Shown here: positions 14,352 through 21,631 of the stretch, in pieces
How the letters are laid out: each line of letters opens with the position of its first letter
Numbering within the stretch: position 1 is the stretch's first letter
Origin: DATKQY01 sp035532475
Lineage (GTDB): Bacteria > Actinomycetota > Acidimicrobiia > Acidimicrobiales > Bog-793
Length of the DNA stretch: 33,278 bases
Assembly: GCA_035532475.1 (NCBI GenBank)
Contig: DATKQY010000084.1
Location: 1-33,278 of the forward strand
Direction of reading: 5' to 3'
The notes under the pieces: model-generated
What the model saw: the letters and a program-made list of their open reading frames with translations, nothing else
Databases searched by the model: none
Told to the model about the DNA's origin: nothing
Position numbers and translations under genes: made by a program

Positions 14352-15806
14352 ATGAGCAGGGTCGTGATCCTTGGAGCTGGCATCGCCGGTCACACCGCGG
14401 CCGCGTACGCCCGGCGCTGGCTCGGTCGCGCCGACACGGTGGTGGTGATCTCTCCGAACGACGTCTACAACTGGATCCCTTCCAACATCTGGGTCGGGGT
14501 CGGCCTGATGAGCGCTCATCAGGTGACGTTCCCGCTCCGACCCGTCTACGAGCGTCACGGCATCGAGTTCACGCAGGCCTTCGCTCGAGAGCTCCATCCC
14601 GAGGGCGACGCTGCGAGCCCGACGCCCTATGTCAGTATCGAGACGACCGGGAGCGGGCCGGAATCGCCGCTCGCGCGGGTCCCTTACGACTACCTCATCA
14701 ACGCGACCGGCCCTCGCCTGCGCTTTGACCTGACCGAGGGACTCGGCCCCGAAGACAACAGCCTCTCGGTATGCACCGTCGAGCACGCGCTCCAGACTTC
14801 CGCCGCCTTCTCCGAGGCAGTCGAACGGATGCGCCGCGGCGAGCGCCAGCGGTTCGTAGTCGGCATGGGCCACGGCACCTGCACCTGCGAGGGAGCGGCT
14901 TTCGAGTACATCGTCAACGTCGAGTTCGAGCTGCGGGCCCGTGGCGTCCGCGACAAGGCTGACATCCTCTGGCTCACAAACGAGTACGAGCTCGGGGACT
15001 TCGGCATGGGCGGGATGTACCTGAAGCAAGCCGGCTACGTCGTGCCGAGCAGCATCTTCAACGAATCGCTGTTCGTGGAGCGGGGTATCGACTGGGTCAC
15101 CCGCGCGCACGTGCGCAAGGTCGAGCCCGACCGGCTCTACTACGAGAACCTGGCGGGCGAGGAGCGCGAGCAGCCCTTCGACTTCGCCATGCTGCTCCCC
15201 CCCTTCTCCGGGGTCGGCCTGACGGCCTTCGATCAGGAGGGTGCCGACATCACCGGCCGGCTCTTCCAACCGAACGGTTTTATGAAGGTCGATGCCGCCT
15301 ACGAGGCGAAACCGTACGAGCGGTGGTCGGTCGAGGACTGGCCGCGCACCTACCAGTCGCCGGAGTACCCAAACCTCTTCGCAGCCGGTATCGCCTTCGC
15401 GCCACCACACGCGATCTCGCGCCCGCACACGAGCCCCAATGGGACCCTCATCTCGCCCGCGCCGCCACGGACGGGGATGCCCTCGGCGGAGATCGGCAAG
15501 GCCGTCGCGCGCAGCGTCGTCGACATGGTCAACGGTAGCGACCGTCCGACCGGCTCGACCTCGATGGCCGAGATGGGCGCTGCCTGCGTCGCTTCAGCCG
15601 GCGCGAACCCGCTCAGGGGCACGGCGGCCTCGATGACCGTCTTCCCGATCGTCCCCGGCTTCGCCAGGTACCCTGAGTACGGGCGCGACATGGACCGAAC
15701 CTTCGGCGAGATCGGTCTCGCCGGACACTGGATCAAGATCCTCCTGCACCACCTGTTCCTCTACAAGGCCAAGCTGCGCCCCGGCTGGCACGTGATCCCG
15801 GAGTAG
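14352..15806 (+). CDS. SQR/flavocytochrome-c-like FAD oxidoreductase
   Basis: 484 residues, pyridine-nucleotide-disulfide-type fold. The N-terminal FAD motif is VVILGAGIAGHTAAAYARR (GxGxxG). Cysteines at positions expected for sulfide:quinone oxidoreductases are Cys177/Cys179 (GHGTCTCEGAAFEY) and Cys412 (EMGAACVASAG). The second FAD-contact motif is NLFAAGIAFAPP. The C-terminal segment HWIKILLHHLFLYKAKLRPGW is an amphipathic helix of the kind that anchors SQR to the membrane. It is longer than typical SQR (about 430). The likely reaction is oxidation of sulfide or a polysulfide with electrons to quinone; the exact SQR type is not determined. A 53-residue basic protein follows 4 nt after the stop. 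ATG 14352 has only a weak ribosome site. Confidence 0.82.
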   Translation: MSRVVILGAGIAGHTAAAYARRWLGRADTVVVISPNDVYNWIPSNIWVGVGLMSAHQVTFPLRPVYERHGIEFTQAFARELHPEGDAASPTPYVSIETTGSGPESPLARVPYDYLINATGPRLRFDLTEGLGPEDNSLSVCTVEHALQTSAAFSEAVERMRRGERQRFVVGMGHGTCTCEGAAFEYIVNVEFELRARGVRDKADILWLTNEYELGDFGMGGMYLKQAGYVVPSSIFNESLFVERGIDWVTRAHVRKVEPDRLYYENLAGEEREQPFDFAMLLPPFSGVGLTAFDQEGADITGRLFQPNGFMKVDAAYEAKPYERWSVEDWPRTYQSPEYPNLFAAGIAFAPPHAISRPHTSPNGTLISPAPPRTGMPSAEIGKAVARSVVDMVNGSDRPTGSTSMAEMGAACVASAGANPLRGTAASMTVFPIVPGFARYPEYGRDMDRTFGEIGLAGHWIKILLHHLFLYKAKLRPGWHVIPE

Positions 15807-15810
15807 TGAC

Positions 15811-15972
15811 ATGCCGCAGCCTGGCCCCACCCGCGTCAACGCCGAGTCGGCACCGTACGCGACGCGACCGACGCGCTCGACGCTCTTCCTCAGGACGTTC
15901 GTGCCATGGCAGATCTGGCGCTTCATCCGCATCAACATGAAGATGGCCGGGATCATCCGCCGACGCCGGTAG
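15811..15972 (+). CDS. Small basic membrane-associated protein (53 aa)
   Basis: Starts 4 nt after the SQR-like stop, so almost certainly co-translated. The N-terminal 25 residues are hydrophilic (Thr/Arg/Ser). The C-terminal half, FLRTFVPWQIWRFIRINMKM, alternates aromatic/aliphatic and basic residues, then ends AGIIRRRR. This looks like an amphipathic or partly inserted membrane helix with a positive end. No Cys. It may help dock the flavoprotein at the membrane, or act as a small subunit; that is inference from position and composition. The family is not recognised. Confidence 0.65.
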   Translation: MPQPGPTRVNAESAPYATRPTRSTLFLRTFVPWQIWRFIRINMKMAGIIRRRR

Positions 15973-16031
15973 CGGGCGAGGACCGGACGTTCGACCCTCC
16001 CCGCCGGCCGACCGCCGAGGCGTCTGCTTGC

Positions 16032-16241
16032 TCAGCTATGCGGCGCGGGTCGAAGTGGCGCGTGGAACAGCGGGGCCAGCAGGCAGAAGTTGAACACGCC
16101 AGCTGCGATCGGCACCAGACCTACTGCCGCCAGCGCCCACCAGCCTCCGCCCAACACAGCCCCGGCGACTAAGAGGCCGACTCCAGCGATGACCCGAGCG
16201 ATTCGCCCTGCCTTCGTGCTCATGAACTGGACCAGTTCCAT
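16032..16241 (-). CDS. DUF2892 (YgaP-type) small inner-membrane protein
   Basis: 69 residues. Two hydrophobic helices (RVIAGVGLLVAGAVLG and WWALAAVGLVPIAAGVFNFCLLAPLF) after the conserved MSTKAGRIARV start. This is the transmembrane module found fused to rhodanese in E. coli YgaP and free-standing next to rhodaneses and CstR genes elsewhere. A Cys lies in the second helix (GVFNFCLLAPLF), as in family members. ATG 16241 is set by AAAGGGAGG at 6-nt spacing. A CstR-type palindrome 30 nt upstream (16271) ties it to the thioredoxin/SQR-like cluster. It is convergent with that cluster's last gene. The likely role is handling reactive sulfur at the membrane; the reaction is unknown. Confidence 0.85.
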   Translation of the reverse strand: MELVQFMSTKAGRIARVIAGVGLLVAGAVLGGGWWALAAVGLVPIAAGVFNFCLLAPLFHAPLRPAPHS

Positions 16242-16270
16242 CAGAGGCCTCCCTTTGCTGCCCATCGCCT

Positions 16271-16286
16271 ATACCCCACTAGGTAT
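16271..16286. promoter_or_regulatory. CsoR/CstR-type operator before the DUF2892 gene
   Basis: ATACC (16271-16275), six bases, GGTAT (16282-16286). Half-sites and spacing are identical to the site at 13730, with CC conserved inside the left arm. It sits 30 nt upstream of the DUF2892 start on the minus strand, where a repressor would overlap the promoter. Confidence 0.6.
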
Positions 16287-16411
16287 CTGTAGAGTCCAAC
16301 ATGTGGCGCGGATGATGCATTCCCGCCGGCCGCCACCCTGCGGACCGGCGCACCGCGTCCACCCGATGCCAGACTTGAGCCGAGGTGACGGCAACGGCAA
16401 GGAGATCGTCA

Positions 16412-16777
16412 ATGGAGTGGTCGCTGTTCCTCGACAAGGCCGCCAGCACGGCAGAGATTCACGTCGTGGTCCACAACGGCGACGAGGAGGCCAGAACCCC
16501 GATCTGGATCGTCACCGCGGGCGGCGCGCCCTACGTGCGCTCGTACCGGGCTGAGACGGGGCACTGGTATCAGCACGTCCGCGCCGAGTGCGCGGCGAAT
16601 GTCGAGATCGGCGATGACATCGTCGACGCGACGGTCCACAAGGTGACCGATCCCGCGGTACTCGCGGCCGTGAGTGCCGCATACCGCACGAAGTACGCGG
16701 GCGAGGCAGAGGTGGACGACATGGTCAGCCCGCCCGTCGTCGCGACGACTCTCGAGCTGCGTCCAGCTGGCGCCTGA
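16412..16777 (+). CDS. DUF2255 family protein
   Basis: 121 residues, cytosolic. Pattern of DUF2255: an N-terminal helix, then EIHVVVHN, RTPIWIVTAGGAPYVRSYRAETGHWYQHV (the family core, with the Arg-Ser-Tyr loop), then a DATVHKVTD strand and a final helix. ATG 16412 follows AAGGAG at 7 nt, a strong start. The fold resembles small split-barrel nitroreductase-like or flavin-binding proteins, but no activity is established for this family. Intergenic spacing to the DUF2892 gene is 170 nt in a divergent arrangement, so the shared space holds both promoters. Confidence 0.8.
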   Translation: MEWSLFLDKAASTAEIHVVVHNGDEEARTPIWIVTAGGAPYVRSYRAETGHWYQHVRAECAANVEIGDDIVDATVHKVTDPAVLAAVSAAYRTKYAGEAEVDDMVSPPVVATTLELRPAGA

Positions 16778-17494
16778 CGAGCCCCACGAGCTGGGCCTGG
16801 CGTGCAGCTGCCGGCCGCTACGTCTTCGGGAGACTTCGAGATGACCGGGGCGCACCCCTCAGGCTGACTGGCGCGATCGCGCGCGGATGGGACGTTGGCC
16901 ACTTCCCTACCGAGGCACCGGCTCCCGGACTGGTGCCGCCGTGCGCGCAGAACGCGGCGGGTGCCGTCCGTTCGGAACATCGAGGTTGCGGCGGTCGCTC
17001 ACAGCGGATCGGCAAGGAGCGGTGAGCGGGTTCCACAGCTGGGACCGGGCGGGGCGGCGGCGCATCCAACGCGCTGTGTGAGCCGTGCGGGTCGGACGAC
17101 GAGGTCCACCGCGGCCTATGTGGGCGCTGTCGGGCGCTCTCGAGAGGCGGGGGCCGCGTGCTTCCGCCCGAGGACCGCGAGTGTCCCGGCGAGCCGCGTC
17201 CCGAGCGGCTGCACAACCCTCGGTGGCACCGGCGCGGCGCGCAACCTTGTCTCCGTCTCTCGTTTGGCGGGCGCTCGCGCCGGACGCGGTGTGGCGCATC
17301 CTGATCCACGTTGGGCCGCACTTCTCTTGCTCACCCCTTGGCCTTGCTCGAGTACGGGCTGCAGCTCTTGCTGATCGGGAGTGCGGGGGCTGCGGCACGG
17401 CGGAGTTCCGTGGGCCGAGCTCGGGTCGCGGAGAAAAGCTGACGCCGACCACCGGACGTCGGCCCCGGGGTGCTGGACGGTGGCGGGAGGAGGG
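16778..17494. other. 717-nt region, no intact gene; contains a Cys-rich coding remnant
   Basis: No start-to-stop frame looks genuine. One plus-strand frame between 17077 and 17304 reads as protein-like (see the separate entry). The rest is Arg/Pro-rich in every frame, as expected for non-coding high-GC DNA. Confidence 0.4.
17077..17304 (+). pseudogene. Fragment with two CxxC zinc-finger-like motifs
   Basis: The open frame reads CEPCG, then DEVHRGLCGRCRALSR: two CxxC pairs 14 residues apart, then a third Cys region, ending in TGA at 17302. There is no ATG, GTG or TTG start after the upstream in-frame stop near 17022, and no ribosome site. The pattern resembles the zinc-binding piece seen in some actinobacterial recombinase-associated proteins, but this is a loose similarity. 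Probably a gene remnant. Confidence 0.3.
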
Positions 17495-18109
17495 CTATCG
17501 GATCGCGTCGATCGGCGACAGCGATTCGAGGAAGCTCCGAGCGCCGGCTGGAGAGTACGTCAAGGCGAAGGCTGTCCACTGGGCGATGCCGGACGACGTC
17601 GGCCGGAGGATCAGCGGGGACTCGGTGCCGACGCACTCCATTCGAGCTCCGATGCCGGCGCGCCCGCACCTCATGCCGAGGCTCTCCGGCACCCCGGCGA
17701 CCGTCATCCGATGGAAGGAGTTCGGACCCGCCGGCGCCACCTGCGGGCCGAGCGTCGATGAGCGCGCGCCCGCCCGGTGGGTGAACGTGACCGATACGGA
17801 GGAGCTGTACGCCGGGCTGTACCCGGTCCAGCCCGTGCCGTAGCTCGCCGCGCCGCGCGGCGTGACACGGCTGGACAGCCGGAAGACCACGGCGGTGATC
17901 GAGAGCCGCTCGGTCGAGGTGGTGGCCGTGTAGGTGTAGGCGACCAAGCCGGGCGATCTCGTCACCCGCACGACCGGCGCGACCGGGAACGCAGCGGTGA
18001 AACGGGCGCCGGGCGGTCCGTAGATGGTCGGCGACGTCGCCGCCTCCACGCCAGCGCCGATCCCGATGGCCGCGACGACACTGGCGGCCAGCAGCCAAAA
18101 CCCCCTCAT
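17495..18109 (-). CDS. Secreted protein of unknown function
   Basis: 204 residues. Clear signal peptide: MRGFWLLAASVVAAIGIGAG with likely cleavage after VEA (residue ~23). The mature part is rich in Ser/Thr/Val with beta character (FTAAFPVAPVVRVTRSPGLVAYTYTATTSTERLSITAVVF), contains two Cys that could pair (RCGRAGIGARMECVG), and ends in ARSFLESLSPIDAIR. It resembles small beta-rich exported proteins of actinobacteria that begin with a ...PGARFTAAFPVAP... segment, but no named family is recognised. ATG 18109 lacks a strong ribosome site. No close operon partner: the next gene upstream starts at 18550 and ends 63 nt away on the same strand, so co-transcription is possible. Confidence 0.7.
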   Translation of the reverse strand: MRGFWLLAASVVAAIGIGAGVEAATSPTIYGPPGARFTAAFPVAPVVRVTRSPGLVAYTYTATTSTERLSITAVVFRLSSRVTPRGAASYGTGWTGYSPAYSSSVSVTFTHRAGARSSTLGPQVAPAGPNSFHRMTVAGVPESLGMRCGRAGIGARMECVGTESPLILRPTSSGIAQWTAFALTYSPAGARSFLESLSPIDAIR

Positions 18110-18172
18110 CAGTGAGAGCCTGTGCCTACGGACGCGGCAGCACGAGGGTGTCCTTCGTTGGCGCGAGGGCCA

Positions 18173-18550
18173 TCAGCGTGCGTGGGGCCTCGAGTCTCCG
18201 TGTCGAGCGATCGGAAGGGGAGGCAGCCGATGTCCCCCACGCCTGCGAGCTCGATTGGATATGCGCGCCGACGCCGCGTGGAAGAGGCTCACCGGCATGC
18301 CGGTCAGTTCCGCCGCGGCCTTCTGACTCCTCAGCATCTTGGCGAGCCCGGCGATGGCTGCGTCGGCACGCTGCTCGGCGAGAGCGAGCGCCTTCCGGCA
18401 GTCCTCGACGCCCTTATGCATGACGACGACCGTGGCGACCGTCCTTGCGACCTCGTCCGCACCGTGCCCCTCCCCTTGCCCGAGGAGCTCGATGCATGGG
18501 CGCGCGTCTTCGGGCACGACCGGAGGACTCGGGCGGGAGCGGATCGCCAT
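18173..18550 (-). CDS. Small helical protein, possible HTH-like
   Basis: 125 residues, not a named family. Residues 40-100 are strongly helical: EVARTVATVVVMHKGVEDCRKALALAEQRADAAIAGLAKMLRSQKAAAELTGMPVSLFHAA. The AAELTGMPVSLFHAA end resembles the second and third helices of short helix-turn-helix proteins that follow an alanine-rich coiled helix in many actinobacterial small proteins. The C-terminus is basic. ATG 18550 is preceded by TACGCT, a possible -10, at 9 nt, so a leaderless message is possible; an upstream in-frame extension is also open. Expression is plausible but unproven. Confidence 0.5.
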   Translation of the reverse strand: MAIRSRPSPPVVPEDARPCIELLGQGEGHGADEVARTVATVVVMHKGVEDCRKALALAEQRADAAIAGLAKMLRSQKAAAELTGMPVSLFHAASARISNRARRRGGHRLPPLPIARHGDSRPHAR

Positions 18551-18854
18551 AGTCCGTAGAGCGTACGCGGAGACGCCTCGGCGAGGGTGGATCGTCTCGC
18601 AGCCTGAGCTCCGCGCGCTTGGCGCATGCCCGGCGACACGATGGATCGGCCCGCACAAGACATTCTCCCCCGACACGCCGTCCGCAGCTGGCCGACTCGC
18701 TCGTCTCGGCAACGACCCGTCTCGACCTCGGCGGTCCACGTCGCGGTCGGTCTCTCGGCGCCGCGCCGTCGGCGCCGCGCCGTCCGCGCTCGGCGAGGGT
18801 CGCGGGGGTCACCAGACCAGTGGGGACTAGTCAACGTACGGCAAAGCACGTGGA
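18551..18854. other. 304-nt intergenic region with a short tandem repeat
   Basis: Contains two exact tandem copies of a 14-nt unit, TCGGCGCCGCGCCG (18755-18782), which is itself partly palindromic. No coding frame on either strand looks real. It separates two minus-strand genes. Confidence 0.4.
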
Positions 18855-19079
18855 TCAGGTATTACGCCGACTCCTCGCGCGCTCGATTCCACTGCTTCGC
18901 GACTGCGCATCAAGCCATTGCAGCGCGCGTTCCAATTGTCGTTCGTCCGGAACGTGAGGCCCGTTCGGACCACGTGTCTGGGCTCCGCAGCGCCGGCAGA
19001 CGGACATCCGCCCGTTGGTCTCCGGCGCATGGTGCTCATCGAGCCGAGAGCCCAATTGCAGTGCTTCAGGTGATGTCAC
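18855..19079 (-). CDS. Small protein with CxxC motif
   Basis: 74 residues, unrecognised. A mixed N-terminal half (SPEALQLGSRLDEHHAPETNG) is followed by SVCRRCGAQTRGPNGPHVPDERQLERALQWLDAQSR. The CRRC pair plus the following His could bind zinc; the rest is an amphipathic helix. GTG 19079 overlaps the stop of the upstream gene by 14 nt, so the two are likely translated together. The ribosome site (GAGGGCG) is weak. Base composition here is somewhat lower in GC than in neighbours. The pair looks like accessory or mobile DNA rather than core genes. Confidence 0.5.
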   Translation of the reverse strand: MTSPEALQLGSRLDEHHAPETNGRMSVCRRCGAQTRGPNGPHVPDERQLERALQWLDAQSRSSGIERARSRRNT

Positions 19080-19455
19080 GATCGCCCTCGTCCAGACGGC
19101 TCGACGAATGCCCGGTCCGCGCACCGCTCGTTCTCGCAGGAAAACGCGAGCAAGCGGCGTTTGCTCGATCAACACAGCGACCGAGATACCACCACGCCGA
19201 CATCAAGTCCGCCTCTCGTATCGACCAGTAGATCCGGTCACCTTTGATTCTCGGTAACTGGCCCGCGGCGACACCGTCGAAGGGCGACTTCGACGCTTCC
19301 CGTCGGTAGAACGACTCGAGCCAAGATCGGTCGGGGACTTCACTCAACATCAACCGCAGATGCAGCGTGCCATCGCAAAGCGTGCCCTGCCGCTCGCTGC
19401 TGATGAGGATCGGTCGGGACCTCGCCGGAACCGACGTAGCTGGGACGGGCCCCAT
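19066..19455 (-). CDS. Hypothetical protein, first gene of a two-gene unit
   Basis: 129 residues. The middle is clearly protein-like with good aromatic and charged content: LCDGTLHLRLMLSEVPDRSWLESFYRREASKSPFDGVAAG, then RIKGDRIYWSIREADLMSAWWYLGRCVDRAN. This reads as a compact alpha/beta fold ending in a Trp-rich helix. The C-terminal 35 residues are Arg/Ser-rich and less ordered. ATG 19455 has GGAGGAG about 15 nt upstream, a loose fit. Its stop overlaps the next small gene by 14 nt. No homologous family is recognised and no function can be given. Confidence 0.55.
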   Translation of the reverse strand: MGPVPATSVPARSRPILISSERQGTLCDGTLHLRLMLSEVPDRSWLESFYRREASKSPFDGVAAGQLPRIKGDRIYWSIREADLMSAWWYLGRCVDRANAACSRFPARTSGARTGHSSSRLDEGDRDIT

Positions 19456-19724
19456 GAGGACCCCCGATCTCCTCCGCAACACGCGGAGGTCTGCTCGTTC
19501 TCGAGGTGAGACGCTCCGCGCACCTTAGCCTCGATCCACCGACCGACCTCGTCGAGGAAGTCGTAGCGGTCGAGCTCGCCGTTTTTCTCGCGGGTTCACC
19601 GGTCACTGACGGCCACGGTTGCACGCGAGGGAGCGATCGTTCCGCTTGTCGCTGGAGAGCCTCGTGGTGGAGATCGCCGGTCGCGCCGCCAGGGATCTCG
19701 GTGACTGCCGGCTCATGTACACGC

Positions 19725-19958
19725 TCACAAACGGTCTTCGTCCGGGGCCTCTGCTGCCCGAACACCTTGCTCAGACAGCGCGGCGAGGACCGAGCCGAAG
19801 CCGAAGGACTCGTCATCGAGGTGGGCACAGACCGCCAGCACCTCCTTGGCCTCCGGCAGGACATTGCCGGGATCATGCGTGGTGGAGGTCTTCACAGGAT
19901 CCGGGCGTGCCAACGAGACGTCTCCCGTGCGGGCTGTCCGGGGCGCGCGTTCGGGCAC
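19725..19958 (-). pseudogene. Truncated PIG-L (LmbE)-type deacetylase, N-terminal fragment
   Basis: 77 codons from GTG 19958, 4 nt after the SQR stop. EVLAVCAHLDDESFGFGSVLAALSEQGVR matches the first strand-helix of PIG-L/LmbE zinc N-acetylglucosaminyl deacetylases, with the metal-binding His and Asp-Asp-Glu, but Leu where HPDD has Pro. The frame ends shortly after; a full enzyme needs about 220 residues and a second His motif, not found downstream in any frame. The remaining 270 nt up to the next gene is scrambled (an isolated frame ELDRYDFLDEVGRWIEAKV near 19520-19570 may be another scrap). A remnant once following the SQR operon. Confidence 0.6.
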
Positions 19959-19962
19959 CGGA

Positions 19963-21183
19963 TCACCACCCGAATGCGGTCGGCATCCGTCGCCCGTGGC
20001 GCGCGTGCCACAGGTAGGTCCGCTCGAAGGCCCGCTTCACGAGCAACCAGCGGTGCCCGTCGGAGACGGTCGGGATCTCGTCGCGCGGCGGGCGGACCGG
20101 GTCGACGGCCAGGTAGACGCCCCGGTCGCCCATGTCGAGCACACAGCGGGCCGAGAGCTCGGCGGTCGGCCCCTCCCTTCCCTCGATCCTCGCGGCGAGG
20201 TCGGCGGCGACGATCTTCGCCATCTGCTCGGTCATGTGACCGGTCTTCGGGAAGTTGACCGGCACCGGGGTCTCTCCAACCGGAGGGAGGGCGACTGCCA
20301 CCCCGACCGCGTAGACACCGTCAGCGGCCTGGTGGCGGTAGTGGCCCTCGACGGGGACGAAGCCCTTCGGGTTCGAGAGCCCGGGGCTACCCGCCACGGC
20401 GCCGACCCCGGCGAGCGGTGGGATGACGATCGAGAGCACCGAGGAGATCAGTGCTCTCCCCTCGACCTCCACGGCGTCGTTGGTGATCCTCGTCACCGCC
20501 GCGGAGGTGTGATAGCCGATGTCGCGCGCTTCGAGCTCGCCCTCGAGGAGCTGGCGGATCTTCCCCGCGCCGCCCATGCCCATGTGCCCGAGGAAGGGCT
20601 CGGGGGTGACGAAGGTCATCGGCACGAGGTGACGCAGCTTGTGCCGGCGGAGCAGGTGGTCGAGCTCGAAGGCGAGCTCGTAGGCGGGCCCGATGCAGCT
20701 CGCGCCGGGCGCGGCCCCGACGACGACCGGACCCGGGTCCGCCAGAAGCGCGCGCACCGCGACGGCGAGCTCTTCGGCCTCGGGGGGAGACATCGGCGAG
20801 TGGCCCGGCCCCTCGAAGGGGCCGAGGCCTTCCACGGCTTCGTTCGCACTGCGGTGCCCGGTCGCGACGACGAGGAAGTCGTAGGGATGCTCGCCCTGCG
20901 TCGTCGTGACGAGCTTGCCCTCGGTGTCGATGCCGGTCACGGTCTCGTGCGCGAAGGTCACCTGCTTTCGGGCAAGGGGCGGGGCGAGGTCGAAGGAGAT
21001 CTGGGGGAGGGTGCGGCTACCCATCGCCACCCACGTGAACGAGGGGATGAAGGTGAAGCGCTCGCTTTTCGAGACGAGGGTGATCTCGGCGCGATCGGCG
21101 CCGAGGCGGCGGCGCAGCTCGTAGGCGGTAGTGAGACCGCCGAAGGAACCACCCATGATCACGATCCGCACGCGGCTGCTCAT
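19963..21183 (-). CDS. sqr: Sulfide:quinone oxidoreductase family protein
   Basis: 406 residues, membrane-peripheral FAD enzyme that oxidises sulfide and passes electrons to quinone. Features: the N-terminal FAD motif VRIVIMGGSFGGLTTAYELRR; IPSFTWVAMG; a second nucleotide motif PVVVGAAPGASCIGPAYEL with Cys163; the Cys347 region ELSARCVLDMGD; and FPKTGHMTEQMAK near the C-terminus, all as in SQR. Cys163 and Cys347 correspond in position to the catalytic pair of SQR (Cys160/Cys356 of A. ferrooxidans type). It follows DsrE by 97 nt in the ArsR-rhodanese operon. ATG 21183 is chosen for the conserved start. Quinone specificity is unknown. Confidence 0.88.
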   Translation of the reverse strand: MSSRVRIVIMGGSFGGLTTAYELRRRLGADRAEITLVSKSERFTFIPSFTWVAMGSRTLPQISFDLAPPLARKQVTFAHETVTGIDTEGKLVTTTQGEHPYDFLVVATGHRSANEAVEGLGPFEGPGHSPMSPPEAEELAVAVRALLADPGPVVVGAAPGASCIGPAYELAFELDHLLRRHKLRHLVPMTFVTPEPFLGHMGMGGAGKIRQLLEGELEARDIGYHTSAAVTRITNDAVEVEGRALISSVLSIVIPPLAGVGAVAGSPGLSNPKGFVPVEGHYRHQAADGVYAVGVAVALPPVGETPVPVNFPKTGHMTEQMAKIVAADLAARIEGREGPTAELSARCVLDMGDRGVYLAVDPVRPPRDEIPTVSDGHRWLLVKRAFERTYLWHARHGRRMPTAFGW

Positions 21184-21280
21184 CGCTTGATCTCCTCTCC
21201 TGGCCGCCTGCCGGGTGAGATGCCGGCGGCCCGTGCCGTCGCGCCGTGCCTCCGTTGGGGGCGACGTGGCTGCCTCGTGC

Positions 21281-21631
21281 TCAGAAGCTCACGACCTTGT
21301 CGGCCCAGATCGTCCACTCGGTCACCTCCTCGAGGGTCGAGCGCCGGGCGCCGGAGACGAGGGCCTCGTCGGCGAAGGCCCGCGCGTCCATGCACGTGCC
21401 GCAGCAACCAACCTCGCCGCCGTGGCGGATCACGGAGGTCACCATCCGGTCGAGGTGGTAGTAGCCGTCGGGAACCTTCTGGTTGGCGAGCGCGCAACCG
21501 ACCGCGTCGCCGAAGAGGAAGACGCGGACCTCGACGCCCTCGCGCTTGGCGAGCGAGCCGGCGAGGCGGAATCCGTTGTATGAGCGCTCGGTGCCGTAGG
21601 GGGGGTCGTTCAGCAGGACGAGAACCTTCAT
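21281..21631 (-). CDS. DsrE/DsrF-like sulfur-carrier protein
   Basis: 116 residues. DsrE-fold proteins move sulfane sulfur on cysteines between enzymes such as rhodanese, TusA and SQR. Seen: the N-terminal MKVLVLLNDPPYGTERSYNGFRLAGSLAK, GDAVGCALA (Cys46), and the Cys-rich loop EVGCCGTCMDA (Cys76, Cys77, Cys80). The Cys-loop pattern matches the DsrE-like group found next to SQR and ArsR regulators. ATG 21631 overlaps the stop of the upstream ArsR-rhodanese gene (ATGA), so production is coupled; GGGAG sits 6 nt before the start. It likely takes persulfide from SQR or the rhodanese domain. Partner and transfer direction are inference. Confidence 0.88.
   Translation of the reverse strand: MKVLVLLNDPPYGTERSYNGFRLAGSLAKREGVEVRVFLFGDAVGCALANQKVPDGYYHLDRMVTSVIRHGGEVGCCGTCMDARAFADEALVSGARRSTLEEVTEWTIWADKVVSF

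Noticed and set aside
18755..18782. Tandem 14-nt repeat as a CRISPR or VNTR array
   Set aside because: Only two adjacent copies, no spacers and no cas genes; a small slippage duplication.
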